In this document: one piece after another, positions 18,910 through 29,479 of the stretch
Layout of the letters: every line of letters starts with the position of its first letter
Position numbering within the stretch: position 1 is the stretch's first letter
Assembly (NCBI RefSeq): GCF_021729135.1
Contig: NZ_JAJTWW010000007.1
Coordinates: forward strand, 143,014 to 207,013
Length of the DNA stretch: 64,000 nucleotides
Direction: 5' to 3'
DNA from: Brevibacterium daeguense
Lineage (GTDB): Bacteria > Actinomycetota > Actinomycetes > Actinomycetales > Brevibacteriaceae
Notes under the pieces: generated by a model
Seen by the model: only the letters and a program-made list of their open reading frames with translations
The model's database searches: none
What the model was told of the DNA's origin: nothing
Made by a program: the position numbers and the translations under genes

Positions 18910-19662
18910 TCAGAGACCCGAGTTGCGGGCGACCTTGTGCTGAGCGGCCTGCGCGATGGGGCGGATCACCATGAGATCGACGTTGAAGTGGTGGGGGCGG
19001 GTCAGCGTGTAGACGACGGCGTCGGCCACGTCGTCGGCGGTCAGCGGGTTCTTCACGCCTTCGTAGACCTTGTCGGCCTTCTCCTTCGAGCCCAGGCGCT
19101 TGAGCGAGAACTCGTCGGTGGCGACCATGCCCGGGGCGATCTCGATGACACGGACGGGCCGGCCGGCCAGCTCCAGGCGCAGGGTGGCCGCGATGCTGTG
19201 GGAGCCGTGCTTGGCGGCGACGTATCCCCCGCCGCCCTCATAGGCCTGATGCCCGGCGGTCGAGGACATCACGACGATGTCGCCGCGGCCGGATTCGATC
19301 AGCGCGGGCAGGAGCGCCTGGACCGAGCGCACCACGCCGAGCACGTTGACGTCGAACATCTGCTGCCAGTCGCCGATATCGGATTCGGCGACGGTGTCGG
19401 TGCCCAGCGCGAAGCCAGCATTCGCCACGAGCGAATGCACCGGTCCGCCCGCCAGCACCTGCTCGGCCATGGCCGCGACGTCCTCGTCCTTGGTCACGTC
19501 GGCGACGACCACCTCGGCACCGGTCTCCTCCGCAAGTGCGCGGAGGTTCTCCTCCCGCCGAGCCACCGCGACGACGTCCCAGCCCTCAGCGCGCAGGCGC
19601 CGCACTGTCGCGGCGCCGATTCCCGAACTGGCTCCTGTTACGACTGCTCGCAGAGTCGTCAT
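18910..19662 (-). CDS. SDR family NADP-dependent oxidoreductase
   Basis: Short-chain dehydrogenase of unknown substrate. The 250-residue Rossmann protein has TGASSGIGAATVRRL (cofactor loop), VANAGFALG, catalytic Ser in VMSSTAGHQAYEGG and the YVAAKHGSH motif (Tyr, Lys). Arg residues after beta-2 (VARREENL) favour NADP. The resemblance is to the YdfG-like serine/3-hydroxy acid dehydrogenase group. ATG 19662 is chosen over a longer start because GGAGGGAA lies 3-8 nt upstream. Stands alone, convergent with the FGE relic. Confidence 0.9.
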   Translation of the reverse strand: MTTLRAVVTGASSGIGAATVRRLRAEGWDVVAVARREENLRALAEETGAEVVVADVTKDEDVAAMAEQVLAGGPVHSLVANAGFALGTDTVAESDIGDWQQMFDVNVLGVVRSVQALLPALIESGRGDIVVMSSTAGHQAYEGGGGYVAAKHGSHSIAATLRLELAGRPVRVIEIAPGMVATDEFSLKRLGSKEKADKVYEGVKNPLTADDVADAVVYTLTRPHHFNVDLMVIRPIAQAAQHKVARNSGL

Positions 19663-19868
19663 GTTCCCTCCATCGGTCGGATCGGCCATCGTCACTGGCA
19701 TAGCTCGCGGCTGTCACCGGCACTGCTCGCGGCCGGCCCTGGCGCTGCTGACGTCGCTGGTGCGTGATCACCGGCCTGCGACTCCGGCCGCCGGCTTCCG
19801 CGATCGCTCGGCTTCCGCGATCGCCTCCCACCTTAGTGGTGTCGATCATCCCGGACCAGCACCGATGC

Positions 19869-21014
19869 TCATCGCTCGCCGTCGGGCCGGTCCGCCGCCG
19901 ACCGGCCGTCGCGCTGTCCTCCCCGTCGCCCGAGCCCGCGCGACGGTGCACCTGCGCCGAACGCCGCGCGCACGACCGGGATCTTCAGGGCCGCTGCCGT
20001 GATCGCGGCGCATACGAGTGTGTACACCAGGGGCATCACCAGGCCCTGCAGGGCGACGTCGCCCAGGCTCGACGGACCGCCGATCACCTCGCGCATCGGG
20101 AAGAGCAGCAGCGGGTGGAGCAGGAATACGCCGAAGGAGTAGGGATACAGTCGGTGCAGCCATGTGAACCCGGAGCGCATGTGGTGGTGCAGCAGCAGGT
20201 ATGCGGCCAGCGACATCGGCACCACCGACGGCGACAGGTACGCGTAGGAGAACTTCCACGGCTTCTCCCCCAGGCCGAACCCGGCCCACAGGAATGTCGC
20301 CAGCAGCCCGGCCGCGAAGACGACCCAGGTGAGCACCGCCTCGCGCCTCGTCAGGAGCCAGTCGCGCATCACCCAGCCCAGGACGTAGTAGCCCATCATC
20401 GGCAGGAAGCGGGTGGCCGCGTTGAGCTCCCCGATGCCGAAGACGGCGGTGAAGACCTCGTCGGCCATGCCGATGCCGAGCAGGATCAGTGCGGTCGCCC
20501 ACTGCAGGCGGCGCGACCCGTGGGTGGACAGCAGCCGCATGAACGGGGTCAGCAGCGTCAGTCCGGCCAGCACGTAGAGGAAGTACAGCTGGACGAACGG
20601 GGACCCCGACACGATCGCCGCGATCGGGTCCCAGTCGGTGTTCCGTCCGCCCATGTAGTACAGACGGAACAGGACGTAGACGACGGTCCACACCACCAGC
20701 GGGACGCCGATGCGGTAGGCCCGCTTGACGAAGAACGTCCGGGGCCGGACCCCGCGAGCGGGATCCAGCGCGAGGGCGCCGGCGATCATCAGGAACACCG
20801 GCACCGACCAGCGCGCTGCGGAGTCGATGGCGTTGGCCAGCCACCACACGCTCGTCCCGAAGTCGGTGTAGCGCGTCTCCACGGTGTCGCCGATCGCGTG
20901 GATCGCGACCACCGCGATGATGGCGAGCGAGCGTGCGGGGTTCATCCACCCCGTGGCCGTGGGAGGAGGGTTGTGGTCCCCGACCTGCCCGAACAGTCGC
21001 GCAAGGAGTCGCAT
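19869..21014 (-). CDS. Acyltransferase 3 family membrane protein
   Basis: Membrane O-acyltransferase of the Acyl_transf_3 group, probably modifying a cell-surface glycan or lipid; substrate unknown. The 381-residue protein has about ten helices, an N-terminal NPARSLAIIAVVAIHAIGDT (with the family His), and VPVFLMIAGALALDP followed by the Arg-rich FFVKRAYRIGVPLVVW. The C-terminus (APSRGLGRRGGQRDG) is basic and disordered. ATG 21014 is preferred to longer frames because it opens MRLLARLFGQVGDHN just before the first helix. Confidence 0.87.
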   Translation of the reverse strand: MRLLARLFGQVGDHNPPPTATGWMNPARSLAIIAVVAIHAIGDTVETRYTDFGTSVWWLANAIDSAARWSVPVFLMIAGALALDPARGVRPRTFFVKRAYRIGVPLVVWTVVYVLFRLYYMGGRNTDWDPIAAIVSGSPFVQLYFLYVLAGLTLLTPFMRLLSTHGSRRLQWATALILLGIGMADEVFTAVFGIGELNAATRFLPMMGYYVLGWVMRDWLLTRREAVLTWVVFAAGLLATFLWAGFGLGEKPWKFSYAYLSPSVVPMSLAAYLLLHHHMRSGFTWLHRLYPYSFGVFLLHPLLLFPMREVIGGPSSLGDVALQGLVMPLVYTLVCAAITAAALKIPVVRAAFGAGAPSRGLGRRGGQRDGRSAADRPDGER

Positions 21015-21123
21015 GCCCCAATCTTGGCACGGCCCTCTCACCGGTGGTCGCTCGTTCCGCGTCCGAGGCGGGTGAGGCCGGGCATGACGGGCCGACGACA
21101 GCGGGCGACAGGTTTGGTTTGTA

Positions 21124-21137
21124 CGCACCCGGGTGCG
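21124..21137. promoter_or_regulatory. Perfect palindrome upstream of valS
   Basis: CGCACCCGGGTGCG is a perfect 14-bp palindrome 13 bp before the valS ATG, in the divergent region with the acyltransferase. It could be an operator or a short 5'-UTR hairpin next to the ribosome-binding region. Its position argues for valS starting at 21151 rather than at GTG 21133. Confidence 0.4.
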
Positions 21138-21150
21138 AAAATCGACTACT

Positions 21151-23805
21151 ATGACTCAACCTGCCTCACGCACACACGACACGGTGCACCTTCCCGACAG
21201 ACCCGCCCTCGAAGGGCTTCAGGAGAAATGGGACCGGAAGTGGGGTGAGAGCGACGTCTACGCCTTCGATCGGAGCACCGACCGCGGCGCGGTCTACTCG
21301 ATCGACACTCCCCCGCCGACCGCTTCGGGTTCGCTGCACGTGGGGCACGTCTTCTCCTACACCCAGACCGACATCATCGCCCGCTACCAGCGGATGACCG
21401 GCATGAACGTGTTCTACCCGCTGGGCTGGGACGACAACGGCCTGCCCACCGAACGGCGCGTCCAGAACTACTACGGAGTGCGCTGCGAACCCTCGCTGGC
21501 CTACGAACCGGACTTCCGGCCGCCGGCCAAGGCACCGCGCAACGCGCGCGACTTCGTGCCGGTCTCTCGCCAGAACTTCATCGAGCTGTGCGAGCAGCTC
21601 TCCGCCGAGGACGAGAAGGTCTTCGAGGACCTGTTCCGCAACGTGGGACTGTCGGTGGACTGGAAGTACACCTACCGGACCATCGACGACACCTCGCGGG
21701 CGGTCTCCCAGCGCGCCTTCCTCGCCGATCTGGCCGGCGGCCACGCCTATTCGGCGGATGCGCCGACCATGTGGGATGTCACCTTCGGCACCGCGGTCGC
21801 CCAGGCCGAGCTCGAGGACCGGGAGCGCGAGGGCGCCTACCACAAGGTGACGTTCTTCCCCGCCGCTGCCGACGGCACCGCCGACACCTCCGTCGAGCCG
21901 ATCGTCATCGTGACCTCCCGACCGGAGCTCATCCCGGCGGTCGTCGCCCTGGTGGCTCATCCGGATGACGAGCGCTACCAGCCCTACTTCGGCACGCGCG
22001 TGGTCTCGCCGCTGTTCGGCGTCTCGATCGAGGTCAGAGCGCACGAACTGGCGAAGTCGGACAAGGGCACCGGCATCGCGATGGTGTGCACCTTCGGCGA
22101 CCTCACCGACGTCACGTGGTGGCGCGAGCTCGAGCTGCCCACCCGCGCCGTCGTCACCCGGGACGGCCGCCTGAGCCGGGAGACCCCGGAGTGGGTCGCG
22201 AACTCCCCCAAACCCGACGCCGCCGAGCTCTACCAGCAGCTGGCGGGCAAGACGACCTTCACCGCGCGCAAGGACATCGCCGAGCTGCTGAGCGAATCCG
22301 GTGATCTGCTCGGAGAGCCGGAGCCCATCACGCACCCGGTCCCGTTCTACGAGAAGGGCGACAAGCCACTCGAGGTCGTGACCTCCCGCCAGTGGTACAT
22401 CCGCAACGGCGGCCGCTCCCGCGAGCTCCGCGACCAGCTCATCGCGCGCGGCCGGGAGCTGACCTGGTACCCGGCGTTCATGCGCTCCCGCTACGAGAAC
22501 TGGGTCGAGGGGCTCAACGGGGACTGGCTGGTCTCCCGGCAGCGCTACTTCGGCGTGCCGATCCCGCTGTGGTACCGCCTCGATGCGGATGGCAATCCGG
22601 ACTACGAGGACCCCCTCGTGCCGGATGACTCCCTGCTGCCGATCGATCCGCAGGCGCAGACTCCCGCCGGATTCTCGCCCGAGCAGCGTGACCGGCCGGA
22701 CGGCTTCACGGGAGACCCCGACGTGTTCGACACCTGGGCGACCTCCTCGCTGACACCGCAGATCGTGGGCGGCTGGTCGCGCGACGAGGACCTCTTCGCG
22801 CGGGTGTTCCCGTTCGACCTCCGTCCGCAGGGACACGACATCATCCGCACCTGGCTGTTCTCCACGGTGGTGCGCGCGAACTCCCTGAACGACTCGGTGC
22901 CGTGGACGGCCGCGGCGCTGTCGGGCTGGATCCTCGACCCGGACCGGAAGAAGATGTCGAAGTCGAAGGGCAATGTCGTCGTGCCCAGCGATATCCTCGC
23001 CGAGTCCAAGCCGGGGTTCGGGCCGGACGCAGTCCGCTACTGGGCCGCAAGCGCCAAATTCGGCGCCGACACCGCCTACGACGTCTCCCAGATGCAGATC
23101 GGGCGGCGGCTGGCGATGAAGCTGCTGAACGCCTCGAAGTTCGCGCTCGCGCAGGGCGTGCACGCCGAGCTCGCGGGCAGGCTCGACCAGGTGAGCGCTC
23201 CGCTCGACCGGGCGCTGCTGGCTTCGCTGCAGTCGACCGTGTCCGCGTGCGAGCAGTACATGGCCGACTACGACTACGCCCACACGCTGCGCACGGCCGA
23301 GACCTTCTTCTGGGAGTTCACCGACGACTACGTCGAGCTCGTCAAGGACCGGTCCTACGGCGCGCAGGGCCAGGAGGCTCAGCTGTCGGCCCACGTGACC
23401 CTGGCGACCGCCCTCGAGGTGCTGCTGCGCCTCTTCGCCCCCATCATGCCCTTCGTCACCGAAGAGGTGTGGTCCTGGTGGCAGTCCGGGTCAGTGCACC
23501 GGGCCGCCTGGCCCACAGCAGAGGCCACTCCCGCTCCCGAGGCGCCCGCCGACATGCTCGCCGACGTCGCCTCGGTGCTGGGAGAGGTGCGCCGGTCGAA
23601 GACGGAGGCGAAGATCTCGCAGAAGACGGAGATCGCCTCGGCGGTGCTGACGGCTCCCGGGCGCGTCATCGCAGCTGTTCGGGAGGCCGAGGGTGACCTG
23701 CGCGCTGCCGGCCGTGTACGGGATTGGGAGCTGCGCACCGGCGGGGACGAGGACGGGATCGTCCTGTCGGCGGTGGAGTTCGCGACGGCCGAGCAGAATC
23801 AGTAA
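21151..23805 (+). CDS. valS: Valyl-tRNA synthetase
   Basis: Class I synthetase for tRNA-Val. The 884-residue protein has the HIGH-type motif TASGSLHVGHVFSYTQTD, the CP1 editing domain, LGWDDNGLPTERRVQNYYG and KMSKS in DRKKMSKSKGNVVVPSDI. The C-terminal part ends with a helical arm. ATG 21151 is used; no Shine-Dalgarno is visible, and a GTG six codons earlier is possible. No T-box leader, unlike ileS. Confidence 0.96.
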   Translation: MTQPASRTHDTVHLPDRPALEGLQEKWDRKWGESDVYAFDRSTDRGAVYSIDTPPPTASGSLHVGHVFSYTQTDIIARYQRMTGMNVFYPLGWDDNGLPTERRVQNYYGVRCEPSLAYEPDFRPPAKAPRNARDFVPVSRQNFIELCEQLSAEDEKVFEDLFRNVGLSVDWKYTYRTIDDTSRAVSQRAFLADLAGGHAYSADAPTMWDVTFGTAVAQAELEDREREGAYHKVTFFPAAADGTADTSVEPIVIVTSRPELIPAVVALVAHPDDERYQPYFGTRVVSPLFGVSIEVRAHELAKSDKGTGIAMVCTFGDLTDVTWWRELELPTRAVVTRDGRLSRETPEWVANSPKPDAAELYQQLAGKTTFTARKDIAELLSESGDLLGEPEPITHPVPFYEKGDKPLEVVTSRQWYIRNGGRSRELRDQLIARGRELTWYPAFMRSRYENWVEGLNGDWLVSRQRYFGVPIPLWYRLDADGNPDYEDPLVPDDSLLPIDPQAQTPAGFSPEQRDRPDGFTGDPDVFDTWATSSLTPQIVGGWSRDEDLFARVFPFDLRPQGHDIIRTWLFSTVVRANSLNDSVPWTAAALSGWILDPDRKKMSKSKGNVVVPSDILAESKPGFGPDAVRYWAASAKFGADTAYDVSQMQIGRRLAMKLLNASKFALAQGVHAELAGRLDQVSAPLDRALLASLQSTVSACEQYMADYDYAHTLRTAETFFWEFTDDYVELVKDRSYGAQGQEAQLSAHVTLATALEVLLRLFAPIMPFVTEEVWSWWQSGSVHRAAWPTAEATPAPEAPADMLADVASVLGEVRRSKTEAKISQKTEIASAVLTAPGRVIAAVREAEGDLRAAGRVRDWELRTGGDEDGIVLSAVEFATAEQNQ

Positions 23806-23871
23806 TGGCCTGAGCAGGACCGACGCCGCGGCTGACATCGGGCGCGCCGTGGCGCGCCGGTGATCTAATGT

Positions 23872-23900
23872 GGGGAGTGTGAGCAGGCCTCACACTCCCC
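23872..23900 (+). terminator. Hairpin after valS
   Basis: A perfect 12-bp stem GGGGAGTGTGAG/CTCACACTCCCC with a 5-nt loop lies 66 bp past the valS stop and 27 bp before the next gene. It may terminate valS; it could instead be in the leader of the AIM24 gene, since TAATGT lies just upstream. Confidence 0.55.
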
Positions 23901-23927
23901 TCCGTCGTTTCTACCCCGAGGAGTCCC

Positions 23928-24596
23928 ATGCGGAGCGAACTGTTTGCCAAGCGCAATGCCGAGCAGGAGATCAACCAGCGATGGACGATGCAGTCGTCCA
24001 AGATGCTGCGCACACTCATCACCCCCGACGCACCCATGGTGGCCACCAAGGGAGCCATGGTCGCCTACCAGGGCAACGTCGAGTTCAGTCATCAGGGCTC
24101 GACCTCCGTGGGGCAATTCCTCAAGAAGGCTGTCACCAGCGAGGACACCCCGATGATGAAGGTCGAGGGCCACGGCGAGGTCTTCTTCGCACGCCAAGCC
24201 TCGAACATCTTCCTCATGCAGCTCGAGGGACCGCACGACGCGCTGACCGTGAATTCCTCGAGCCTCCTCGCCTTCGACGCGAACCTCGACTGGGACATCA
24301 AGAGGGTCCGCGGAATGGGCGCGATGGCCTCCGGTGCAGGCCTGTTCAACCTGGAGCTGTCCGGGCAGGGCACAGCTGCGATCTGCTGCCAGGGCGATCC
24401 GATGATCCTCGACTGCTCCCGGACCCCGACCTTCGTCGACCCGCAGGCCGCCGTGTGCTGGTCGGCGAACCTCGCGCCCGGCGTCAAGGCGGCTGTCGGG
24501 CTCGGGGCGTTCATCGGCCGCGGATCCGGCGAGAGCTTCCAACTCGCCTTCCACGGCCCGGGCTTCGTCGTGGTGCAGCCGGCCGAAACGGTCTGA
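23928..24596 (+). CDS. AIM24 family protein
   Basis: The AIM24 (DUF124, TIGR00266-like) family has a tryptophan-RNA-attenuator-like beta barrel; its bacterial role is not known. The 222-residue product contains GAMVAYQGNVEFSHQG, the Gly-rich MGAMASGAGLFNLELSGQGT and GRGSGESFQLAFHGPGFVVVQP, all typical. GGAG sits 5 nt before ATG 23928. Single-gene unit between two hairpins. Confidence 0.87.
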   Translation: MRSELFAKRNAEQEINQRWTMQSSKMLRTLITPDAPMVATKGAMVAYQGNVEFSHQGSTSVGQFLKKAVTSEDTPMMKVEGHGEVFFARQASNIFLMQLEGPHDALTVNSSSLLAFDANLDWDIKRVRGMGAMASGAGLFNLELSGQGTAAICCQGDPMILDCSRTPTFVDPQAAVCWSANLAPGVKAAVGLGAFIGRGSGESFQLAFHGPGFVVVQPAETV

Positions 24597-24616
24597 GGAA
24601 CACGGTTCGACGTCAG

Positions 24617-24653
24617 ACGGCCCCCGGGAGCCTATGCTCCCGGGGGCCGTTTC
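24617..24653 (+). terminator. Terminator of the AIM24 gene
   Basis: A perfect 14-bp stem (24617-24630 with 24637-24650), 6-nt loop and TTTCG tail, 20 bp past the stop. Convergent with clpX, so it may serve both strands. Confidence 0.85.
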
Positions 24654-24680
24654 GCTGGCAGGCCGCTGCTCCTCCGAGTG

Positions 24681-24747
24681 GTGGTCAGCCGACTTTGGAC
24701 TGTCGTCAGGCCGACATGCTCCGCCGTCAGGCCGACGTTCGCGGCAG

Positions 24748-24761
<14 letters not shown>
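24681..24761. repeat. 21-bp tandem repeat carrying the clpX stop codon
   Basis: TCAGGCCGAC, or TCAGCCGAC in the last copy, occurs with TCA at 24685, 24706, 24727 and 24748, exactly 21 bp apart. The copy at 24748 is the clpX stop (TGA on the minus strand). Because 21 is a multiple of three, clpX is followed by three further in-frame TGA codons, each preceded by Ser/Gly-Ala-type codons like its own last ones. Confidence 0.85.
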
Positions 24762-26025
<1,264 letters not shown>

Positions 26026-26150
26026 TGTCACAACCTTTCGGAGGGGCACTTGACCCCAAGAGTATCCCCAGTCAATTGCTTACCTCAACAGCATTCCACA
26101 TCCCACTGACACGGGTGCGCAGGGGGCGGATGGTGTGTCGAGCTGAGACG

Positions 26151-26188
26151 ACCGGGTGCGGGGACTTCAGCGAGCCCCCGCACCCGGT
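26151..26188 (-). terminator. Terminator after clpP2
   Basis: A perfect 13-bp stem ACCGGGTGCGGGG/CCCCGCACCCGGT with a 12-nt loop lies 15 bp past the clpP2 stop on the minus strand, separating clpP1P2 from clpX. Confidence 0.8.
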
Positions 26189-26202
26189 CATGCGCTGCAC
26201 GC

Positions 26203-26853
26203 TCAGGCGGGGATCGCCTTGCGCGAGGTGAGCACCTGGTCGACCAGGCCGTAGTCCTTCGCCTGCTCGGCCGTCAGGAAGAGATCCCGCTCGATGTCGT
26301 TCGACACCTGCTCGGGCGTCTTGTTCGAGTGCGCCGACAGCGTCTGCTCGAGCCAGGTGCGCATCCGGAGCACCTCGGCCGCCTGGATCTCGATGTCCGA
26401 CGCCTGCCCTTGGCCCTGCCCCTGCATGGCCGGCTGGTGGATGAGCACACGGGCGTTGGGCAGCGCGAGGCGCTTGCCGGGCGCGCCGGCGGCCAGCAGC
26501 ACCGCGGCCGCGGATGCGGCCTGACCCAGGCACACCGTCTGGATCTGCGGCTTGACGTACTGCATGGTGTCGTAGATCGCGGTCAGGGCGGTGAAGGAAC
26601 CACCCGGCGAGTTGATGTAGAGGGTGATGTCCCGGTCGGGGTCCTGCGATTCGAGGACGAGCAGCTGGGCCATCACGTCATCGGCGGAGGTGTCGTCGAC
26701 CTGCACTCCGAGGAAGATGACACGGTCCTCGAACAGCTTTGTGTAGGGATCCTGGCGCTTGAACCCGTACGGTGTGCGCTCTTCGAACTGGGGCATCACG
26801 TAGCGGGAGGTCGGCATCGAGCCGGCCGCGCCCCAGGGTGAAAGATTCGTCAT
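26203..26853 (-). CDS. clpP2: ATP-dependent Clp protease proteolytic subunit (second copy)
   Basis: Serine protease ring subunit. The 216-residue protein has [21 protein letters not shown], catalytic Ser in [14 protein letters not shown], His in [14 protein letters not shown] and Asp in the following ERDLFLT segment. The N-terminal extension and the QGQGQGQ linker are typical of actinobacterial ClpP2. It starts 19 bp after clpP1 and is co-transcribed. In actinobacteria ClpP1 and ClpP2 form a mixed tetradecamer (family knowledge). The numeral is assigned by gene order. Confidence 0.96.
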   Translation of the reverse strand: MTNLSPWGAAGSMPTSRYVMPQFEERTPYGFKRQDPYTKLFEDRVIFLGVQVDDTSADDVMAQLLVLESQDPDRDITLYINSPGGSFTALTAIYDTMQYVKPQIQTVCLGQAASAAAVLLAAGAPGKRLALPNARVLIHQPAMQGQGQGQASDIEIQAAEVLRMRTWLEQTLSAHSNKTPEQVSNDIERDLFLTAEQAKDYGLVDQVLTSRKAIPA

Positions 26854-26872
26854 TCGTCTGACTCCTTGTGTC

Positions 26873-27496
26873 TCAGTTGAGCGGGCTGTCGCCGGACATG
26901 TCCTCGGAACCGCTGATGACCTTGTCGATGAAGCCGTAGTCGAGGGCCTCGTCAGCGGTGAACCAGTGGTCCCGGTCGTTGTCCTTGAGGATCTGCTCCA
27001 GCGACTTGCCGGTCTGCTCGGCGGTGAGCTCTGCCATCTGAGTCTTCATGTGCAGAATGAGCTCGGCCTGGATCTTGATGTCCGTGGCGGTGCCGCCGAT
27101 GCCGCCGAGCGGCTGGTGCATGAGGATCCGCGCATGAGGGGTCGCGTAGCGCTTGCCCTTGGTGCCGGAGGACAGCAGGAACTGCCCCATCGACGCGGCC
27201 ATGCCCATCGCGACAGTCGCGACGTCGGGCTTGACGTGCTGCATGGTGTCGTAGATCGCCATGCCGGCAGTCACCGAGCCGCCGGGCGAGTTGATGTAGA
27301 GCCAGATGTCCTTGTCTGGATCCTCGGCCGCCAGCAGCATCATCTGCGCGCAGATCATGTTGGCGTTCTCGTCCCGAACCTCCGACCCCAGCCAGATGAT
27401 CCGCTCGCGGAGCAGGCGGTTGTAGATGTGGTCATCGAGGCCCAGCCCACCGGTTCCATTAGCGGAGACCGGGGAGGCGAACTCGTGTGTGCTCAC
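26873..27496 (-). CDS. clpP1: ATP-dependent Clp protease proteolytic subunit (first copy)
   Basis: Serine protease ring subunit paired with the next gene. The 207-residue protein has [21 protein letters not shown], Ser in [17 protein letters not shown], His in [12 protein letters not shown] and Asp in the DNDRDHWFT segment. The start ATG 27496 follows CAAGGAGTGAAACG. The upstream gap contains GGGAC and GTTAG about 19 bp apart, which weakly resembles a stress-sigma (SigH/SigR) promoter; some actinobacteria control clpP this way. Confidence 0.96.
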   Translation of the reverse strand: MSTHEFASPVSANGTGGLGLDDHIYNRLLRERIIWLGSEVRDENANMICAQMMLLAAEDPDKDIWLYINSPGGSVTAGMAIYDTMQHVKPDVATVAMGMAASMGQFLLSSGTKGKRYATPHARILMHQPLGGIGGTATDIKIQAELILHMKTQMAELTAEQTGKSLEQILKDNDRDHWFTADEALDYGFIDKVISGSEDMSGDSPLN

Positions 27497-27620
27497 GTTT
27501 CACTCCTTGTATGGATCGGTGTTGTATTGGACTCTAACCGGTGCGCCTCGGGATTTAGTCCCCGACCGGGCCGGTGTTCGCCCTCAGCGTGATCCGTCCG
27601 CGGAGCGGTCCGGAAAGCAC

Positions 27621-27648
27621 GACGGGCACGGTGTGAACCGCGCCCGTC
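27621..27648 (-). terminator. Hairpin between tig and clpP1
   Basis: A 12-bp stem (27621-27632 with 27637-27648, one G-U pair on RNA) and a 4-nt loop lie 13 bp past the tig stop. It may separate or attenuate tig from clpP1P2. Confidence 0.55.
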
Positions 27649-27661
27649 TGCGAACCAGGGG

Positions 27662-29197
27662 TCAGGACTTCGCGGAGTCCTTGTCCTTCTTCGACTTCTC
27701 CGCGGACTTCGGGTCCGACTGGGAGTCCTCGGAACCGTGCTCGTCGGCTTCGTCCGCTCCCGCCTCGGGGTCCTCGGACGCGGTTTCCGCGACCTGCGGA
27801 TCCTCAGAGGATGCGCCTTCGCCGCCCGCGTCAGCGGATGCGCCTTCGCCGGCGGACTCCTCTGCGTCGGTGCCGTCGGCGGAATCCGCCGCGTCGTCCT
27901 CGGCCTCGTCGTCCTCACCGGGAGGAGTGGTGAACGCGGTCATATCGACGGCGTTGCCCTCGGAATCGACGACCTTGGCCTCGGCGAGCACCTCGGCCAG
28001 TGCCTTGCGGCGCGCCACCTCGGACACGATCGCAGACACCTGGTTGTTCGAGTCGAGGGCCTGCGCGAACTCGTTCGGGTTCATGCCGTACTGCTGAGAC
28101 GCGGAGATGATGTATTCGATGAGCTCCGGCTGGGAGACGTCGACGTTCTCCGCCTCGACCACTGCATCGAGCACGAACTGGGTGCGCAGCATCCGCTCGG
28201 TCTCCTCGGTGACCTCGGCCCGGTGCTCGTCGTCCTCGAGGCGGTTCTCGGCCTCAAGGTGGCGGTGCACCTCGTCCTCGACGAGCTTGGCCGGCACGGG
28301 CACGTCCAGCTTCTCCAGCAGCACTTCCAGAACCTTCTCGCGAGCCTGGACGCCCTGCTCGGTCTCCTTCTGCTTGGCAGCCTGCTCGCGCAGGTCCTCG
28401 CGGAGCTCCTCGATCGTGTCGAACTCGCTGGCCAGCTGCGCGAAGTCGTCGTCGGCCTCCGGCAGCTCACGCTCCTTGACGGCCTTGAGGACGATCGTGA
28501 CCACGCCGGTCTCACCCGCGTGGTCGCCGCCTGCGAGGACGCTCTCGAAGGTGGTCTCCTCGCCGGCCGACAGACCGTCGAGCGCCTCGTCCATGCCATC
28601 GAGCATCGTGCCGGCTCCGACCTGATAGGAGATGTCGGTGGCGGAGTCGACTTCCTCATCGTCCACGGTCGCGGTCAGGTCGAGGGTGACGAAGTCGTCC
28701 TGCTGCGCGGGACGCTCCACCGACTTCAGGGTTCCGAACCGGCTGCGGAGCGCGTCGAGCTCTTCCTCGACGTCCTCGTCGGTGACCTCGAAGGTGTCGA
28801 CCTCGACCTCGAGGCTGTCGTAGGACGGAAGCTCGACCGCGGGCCGGACGTCGACCTCGATCGTCAGGCTGAGGTCGCCCTCTTCCTTGCCGTCGAGGCC
28901 TGGGATCTCAGTGACCTCGACCTCGGGCGAACCCAGCGGGCGGAGGTCATGCTCGTCGATCGCCTTGCGGTAGAAGTCGTCGAGGCTGTTATTCACTGCC
29001 TCCTGCAGAACCGCCGGTCGCCCGATCCGCTGGTCGATGATGCGCGGCGGCACCTTCCCGCGGCGGAACCCGGGCACCGAGACCTGCTTCGCGATCTCCT
29101 TGTAGGCCTCGTCGATGCTCGGCTTGAGTTCGGCGTAGGGCGCTTCAATGCTGAGCTTGACCCGGGTCGGGTCGATGTTCTCGACGGAGCTCTTCAC
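27662..29197 (-). CDS. tig: Trigger factor
   Basis: Ribosome-bound chaperone and peptidyl-prolyl isomerase. The 511-residue protein has the ribosome-binding signature VSVPGFRRGKVPPRIIDQRIG near residues 40-58, an FKBP-type PPIase domain with QVGAGTMLDGMDEALDGLSAGEETTF, and a helical C-terminal domain. About 75 residues at the end are a very acidic tail ending KKDKDSAKS, common in actinobacteria. The order tig-clpP1-clpP2-clpX is the ancestral bacterial arrangement. Confidence 0.96.
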   Translation of the reverse strand: MKSSVENIDPTRVKLSIEAPYAELKPSIDEAYKEIAKQVSVPGFRRGKVPPRIIDQRIGRPAVLQEAVNNSLDDFYRKAIDEHDLRPLGSPEVEVTEIPGLDGKEEGDLSLTIEVDVRPAVELPSYDSLEVEVDTFEVTDEDVEEELDALRSRFGTLKSVERPAQQDDFVTLDLTATVDDEEVDSATDISYQVGAGTMLDGMDEALDGLSAGEETTFESVLAGGDHAGETGVVTIVLKAVKERELPEADDDFAQLASEFDTIEELREDLREQAAKQKETEQGVQAREKVLEVLLEKLDVPVPAKLVEDEVHRHLEAENRLEDDEHRAEVTEETERMLRTQFVLDAVVEAENVDVSQPELIEYIISASQQYGMNPNEFAQALDSNNQVSAIVSEVARRKALAEVLAEAKVVDSEGNAVDMTAFTTPPGEDDEAEDDAADSADGTDAEESAGEGASADAGGEGASSEDPQVAETASEDPEAGADEADEHGSEDSQSDPKSAEKSKKDKDSAKS

Positions 29198-29479
29198 AAT
29201 TTACCTCTCGTTGGGACAAGGATTCGGGACACAGATCTTGGAATTCGGTCGGGTGACCTGAATAGAAGCCGTCCGACAGCCTATCTCAGTCGCCCGAGGG
29301 AGAGAAAATCTCAGTCCTCGGGCTCGACAGCCGGATCGATCTCACACTCCGCCCGACGCTTTCAGCGACGAGGAGGGCGATGCCCGCCTCATCGCCTCAT
29401 GAGCGGCGGCCTGTCCGTTCTCCTGATCGAGGATGCCGCCGAGGTCTCGCTTTCCTGCTGCCGGCCTCACAATGGAGCT

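Noticed and set aside
27497..27661. Stress-sigma promoter of clpP1 (GGGAC ... GTTAG)
   Set aside because: The match is weak and the spacing uncertain; mentioned in the clpP1 entry only.
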